Shown here: one piece after another, positions 59,396-64,000 of the stretch | Layout: each line of letters begins with the position of its first letter | How positions within the stretch are numbered: position 1 is the first letter of the stretch | Assembly (NCBI GenBank): GCA_024138025.1 | Contig: JAMXBD010000693.1 | Span: 186,001 to 250,000, forward strand | From: Combretum micranthum | Lineage: Eukaryota > Streptophyta > Magnoliopsida > Myrtales > Combretaceae | Direction: 5' to 3' | Length of the DNA: 64,000 bases | Position numbers and translations under genes: made by a program | Notes under the pieces: generated by a model | What the model was told of the DNA's origin: nothing | The model's database searches: none | The model's input: only the letters and a program-made list of their open reading frames with translations

Positions 59396-60689
59396 ACAAC
59401 GTATTTACTTTGAGAAATTTATTTTACATTTCATTTTTGTAAGTATTTAATATCTCTTAATGTTTTCGGAATTCTTGAATTGAGTTATATTTTCGAAAGT
59501 CAATCGTTATTTGCTTTTTAATAATTTGTTTTTGGGCTTTATATTACCCGTTTTTATAAGTCAAGTTAAATATGGAATTTTTCGTACGTAGTGGTTTTGA
59601 ATTTGAAGACCACTGAGTTCTTATTTTATTTTTAAGGATTTTCATTTTCTCATGATTAAGAAATTTTTTGGATTCATTCATGATTTAGGACTTGTCGAAA
59701 TTCGGTTTTAATTTGGAGTGATTTTTAGGGTTTATTTTCAAAGTTCATCGTAGAATTATTTTCTGAAATTTTTCGGGGCTTAGAGTAAAGTAGGGCCGAT
59801 GGATTTATTTATTTGTTTATTTTATTTTAATGGTGGATTTATGTTTTCAAGTTGTAATTTTCTTTAAGGGTCCTGCAGAGCCTAAATGTTTTGAAATCGT
59901 TAATTTACTCATAAGAGTAGGTCATAAATGATATTTTAAAAATTTGTTTCTTAGAAAGTTGGTTTGCTCCAATAGGAGCAAAACCCTTTATTATGTTTTT
60001 ATAAAAGTTTGGTTTTCTGAACTAAATCCAGTTGTTTTAGAAATTTAAAAAAATGATTTCTATAATTAAAAGTGGTTAGCAATGTTCAATAAAACATATC
60101 ATTCTAGGAAGCCTGAGCGTGTAATACATAAATATTATATGTGGTAGTAATTCTTGATTTCATTTAGGGCACTACACAACCAATATAGAAAATAGGTAAA
60201 ATACATATATGGTGTTGGAATCTCCCACACACCCGGGGTACCATACTTGACTCACATAGACTACCAAATCATCTCTAGGTACAACTCCACTCAAGATAAT
60301 GCCACACAAGGATCATCAGGTTGTCAGCGTTAGCATTACACTCTACGTAGTCTTTACTAACCGCAGCCAATCACAAGCATAAAAATTTAATTAAAGTCGA
60401 ATAATATTATGTCAATTTTGTAATTCTAAGCCTACAAGCACAATCAACAAACATGGTAAGACCGCACCTGAATTGCTTTAGGAATAAGAACCCTAAATTA
60501 ACAAAAATCACCTGAACACATAAACATCATAGATTTCAATATACTACATTCATAGCATAAACCTAATCAAACTTCATCTGAAACCCTAATCTTAATAGAA
60601 ATATAAATCCACACCTTTCTTCTTGATTGAAATTTCAAAATCTCTCCAAAAGAATAGATTTTTCCTCCATAATTCTTCCAAACCCTAGA
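59396..60689 (-). repeat. Repeat family B copy and unassigned spacer
   Basis: 60225-60310 is the reverse complement of the family-B core at 52480-52580. The rest is AT-rich and unassigned. No gene. Confidence 0.45.
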
Positions 60690-63600
60690 TATCACGCCCT
60701 GAAAGGTCTCCTAAACGTGGCAGTCCACCACATATAATATCAAGACTTAAGAATGACTACCTTAATCACGTGAAAGCCCTAGTATTATATGTAAGGCATC
60801 TAGCACAGTAATAGGAGATGCTTTTGGAAAGCATAGTTTAAGCAAGTAAAAATGAACATACAAAAATCTAGAAATAAAATATACTATAACATTAATAACC
60901 AATGGTCTATTACATGATTTCTTAGAGGCATACCCCTGCTAATCCCAAAGATTGTAATAGTCTTTACAACATTCAAATACTACATTTAAAGATTTCAAAG
61001 GAATTCTAATCTAAATCTTAAGTAAATTTCCTCCAAAAGCTTCAATAGAAAACTTACGCGGATATGAGGAGACCTCGGGTACAAAAATAGGTGTTCATGA
61101 GAATACAAATACCTATAGGGGCGTAAGCTTATGGGCTTAGTGAGTAAATCTCAAAAATTCATACTCAAAGTAAATTATCAACCAAGTTTATTAGTCAAGC
61201 AAATGGAATGCAACAACCACGTGCGCATACAAGACATATGACTTTACGGAAATCATATGTTGAATGAATTACGCTCTTCATTCGGGATTGGGTATTCAGA
61301 TCAATTACGGCCATAACTTTTAAAACACTTTTATAGATCTTATTGACTCCTATACGCCATCAAAAACTTGTAGTTATTGCAGGTTCCTACTAGCTACCAA
61401 TTTATGTAGTTTTTACCGACTCCTACTCGCCACTTACATGATATACCGGTTCTGCCTACCACCACTATTATATACTTGTTCCACCAATTGTATAGTAGTG
61501 AATGAAATGTGACTCAACATATGAAGTGGATGCATAATTTCTTAATTAAAGTCTAGTAGTTATATTTAACTTCTTTCAAGTGAGAAACCAATTTCAAACA
61601 CTTCAAGATATTAATGTACATGCAAGTTTATTACAAACAAATCATGTTTCGATATACTTAATATTCTTTCAACATATTATCATACAACTTCCATTTGATT
61701 TTTTCCTAAATTCTAATGCAACTAAATTTACAAGAACAATCATAAGTATGAAAAATAATGGGGAATAAACTCACTCAGCCATAATGACACCTTTCTTGAA
61801 AATGGATGAGTCGTTCGGGATTTCCACTAATCATAGTAATCTTCGAGATATGAACAATCCTCCTCGAGATTACCTAATCAAGAAGAATACCCAAAATGCG
61901 TATTTCTTTATGATTCTATGGTACTAATAAGGAATTATATTATAAGATCGTTAAAACTTGTATAGAAAGAAATTCTAGCTTAAAATGGCTATAACTTGGT
62001 CATTTTAACTTGGAATTATGCATATAATATACCGTTTTCTACCTATTCAAAAAGATCTATCCAATTATAAAATTATTTTCATCAAACTAATTCGTTTGAG
62101 TTCTGAAATATTGGTGACTAGATTTACCATGAATTTTTACAAAAACTCGAATTCCTTCCTTTAACAAAACTCATATAAAAGAGATAGATTTTATAGTAGT
62201 TTGTAAAACTTTTGAAATGTATATACAAATATTTATTGACTCATATCAAATATATGAAGTAAATGAAGTTGTCTCAGACCATAAAAGAGTAAAGTCTTTT
62301 AAGATTTTGGAAAAGTGAGAGCCTTTGAAAAATTCCTTTTTATTTTGCTTTGAAATTATCTTGAGTATGTTCTTTTCCTAAATGTAATTTCCTTAGTCTT
62401 TTTAAATTTCCAAGGAATGATTTTTATTTTCTAAGCTTGGTTTCTAACACTTTTTAAAAGTAATAACAATTCTATATTTGTAGAAATAATTTTCTTTTTT
62501 CTTGAGATCATTCCATTTTTATGAAATGTATTTCTAGTACTTGATGAATAAGTGAAGTTTTAGTAAAACTTTTGTTTACTCAAAAGTTCTTTCTATGTCA
62601 TGTATGTTTATGGATTCCTCTAGATTTCTTAGAAAAGTTTGTTAAAATAAATCCTTAGCTTTATGAAAAATTTCTTCCTACTTTTATTTCTAGAAAATAA
62701 TCTTTATTTTAAGAAAAACCTTTCCTCATTTATCTTGTTGAGACAAAAATCATTATGTTCATGCATGAATATAGATCATAAAGTTATGAAAACATAAGGA
62801 AACATAATAACTTAAAGGATTAAGCTAGTAAAAAAATAAATCAAGTATTGGAACCTTAGCTTCATCAAGATATCACAGGACTAAGAATAGACTAATCCCA
62901 TAAAGAAAAAGAAAAAGAAAATGTTTTGACTTGATGAGGACAAGTCTAAGACTAGAAAGACTAGTCTTAAGAACAACATGAAAGTAAATGTATTGCAAGA
63001 TAGTAAATAAATTACAAGGAAAGTAAATAAATTGCAAAACAAACGAGCTTATATGCTCTAAAAGATATATATATATATATTAGCTACATAGATATATTTA
63101 GTAACATATATATAAAAGCAACATAAAAGAAATTAGATTCATGAACAAAAACAAAGTATGAACTTATTATTGCTTTCTTTAACCTTCATGGTTTAAAAAA
63201 CACACACTAAGCTCATACTAAGTAAATGAACACTTTAGAAAGCTAAAACTATTACCTATAGAAGAAGTAGAAAATAGAGAAAACTTGAGACAGTTTATGG
63301 AGAGATTTTTAGAGAGTAAGTTTAGTGTATGGAAGGTGTGAAAGAAGTGGAAGGAAGAGGGGGGTATTTATAGGAAAATGTGGAAGGGAATTTGTGTTAA
63401 TTAAATAAATGAAAAATAAAACAAATAGAGAAGATGAATAGAGGAGACCGGCGCAACTTTGAAGAAAAGAGAAGAGAAAATTTTATTTTTTTGTATTTTT
63501 GTTAATGAAAAGTAAGATATGAAAGATGTGAAGTTGTATTGGAAATGAAAATTATAAGAAATAAATGTATGATTTGTAAGAGTAGGTTGTAAGAAAAAGT

Positions 63601-64000
63601 AGAGATAGATGAATAGCGTAGAATAGTAGTAAATAGTGTAATGTAAAATAGACATGACAATTTAAGTACCGGTAGTAAGAAAATACATGTATAATTACGA
63701 TACCTAATATTTTTAATTATCAAAAATTACGAAACTGATATTTTTGAAATCCTTATATTAAATCGGTCCTATCGGTGTTATCAGAATATTTTTATTATTC
63801 CGAGCTCCGAGACACGATTTTCGAGAATTGATCTCGTCCGAGTCCGAAGACACTCGGATTTCACAAATCTGATATTTTATATAAGCTAAAGCCATTATGA
63901 ACTATTACCACTAATTATTCTAACTTCATTTTCTAAGGCTAAAGAAAACAGGAATGCTAGATCTAAAATCTAGGGTTTGTACTAGATTTTTGACCTTTAA
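60690..64000 (-). mobile_element. Family-A LTR, minus orientation, cut by window end
   Basis: Starts TATCACGCCCT, a mutated family-A terminus (TGTCACGCCCC), and follows the family order: GGGCTTAGTGAG (near 61134), the leader block (61978-62075), the double hairpin (62928-62969), TAAATAAATTGCAA repeats (62984-63038), GAGCTTATATGCTC (63046), and a TATA box on the minus strand at 63372-63365. The window ends about 630 bp into U3. No PBS is adjacent on the left, so this is either a solo LTR or a truncated element. Confidence 0.85.
62928..62969 (-). repeat. Double hairpin in the right-end family-A LTR
   Basis: GACTTG-ATGAGGA-CAAGTC (62928-62946), then TAAGACTAG-AAAGA-CTAGTCTTA (62947-62969). The stems match the other copies while the second loop is longer. 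Confidence 0.8.

Noticed and set aside
1..64000. CRISPR arrays, operons, rRNA or intact tRNA genes
   Set aside because: None seen; the genome type is plant nuclear and the repeats found are transposon-derived or simple sequence.

Overview
This window is nuclear DNA from a plant, most likely a eudicot; the species cannot be named from the sequence. Evidence: strongly AT-rich spacers, GT-AG introns, long LTR retrotransposons primed by initiator tRNA-Met, a CACTA (En/Spm) DNA transposon, a hAT-type MITE, and one intact plant secondary-metabolism gene. Nothing looks bacterial, viral or organellar. Most of the sequence is transposable-element debris, much of it nested.

Layout. 1-2640: end of a decayed Ty3/gypsy (chromovirus-like) element, plus strand, with gag zinc knuckle, protease, half an RT, an internal deletion, the integrase C-terminus and probable 3' LTR. 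3489-27451: a CACTA element on the minus strand, with a TNP2 transposase pseudogene (27451-23763) followed by a TNP1/TnpA-like gene in pieces (23573-5907). Three later insertions split it: a 1.4-kb solo LTR (3691-5097, TSD GTTTA), a 12.1-kb LTR retrotransposon (7271-19357, TSD TGGTC) and a 482-bp hAT MITE (21124-21605, TSD TGCTCATA). The 12.1-kb element has 3.5-kb LTRs, a broken gag, an extra acidic upstream ORF and no detectable pol, so it is non-autonomous (TR-GAG-like). 27452-35960: spacer with no supportable gene. 35961-40777: a 4.8-kb solo LTR (TSD GTGAG) holding a ~350-bp tandem repeat. 40783-45776: spacer, a related repeat and a pair of MITE-like copies. 45777-47168: an intact UDP-glycosyltransferase (UGT75-like, 463 aa), the only convincing functional gene. 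48299-52035: a 3.7-kb solo LTR of the same family as the 12.1-kb element, inserted in another repeat (family B). 54738-about 59395 and 60690-64000: two more family-A LTR copies, the last cut by the window edge.

How the parts relate. The UGT acts alone: cytosolic sugar transfer from a UDP-sugar to an unidentified small-molecule acceptor. Everything else is best read as a layered history: CACTA first, then retrotransposon and MITE insertions inside it, then deletion by LTR recombination leaving giant solo LTRs. The most unusual signals are the gag-only retrotransposon with its extra ORF, a pair of adjacent hairpins plus a short direct-repeat array kept in four LTR copies, and a perfect 42-bp inverted repeat flanking about 0.94 kb beside a promoter-like stretch.
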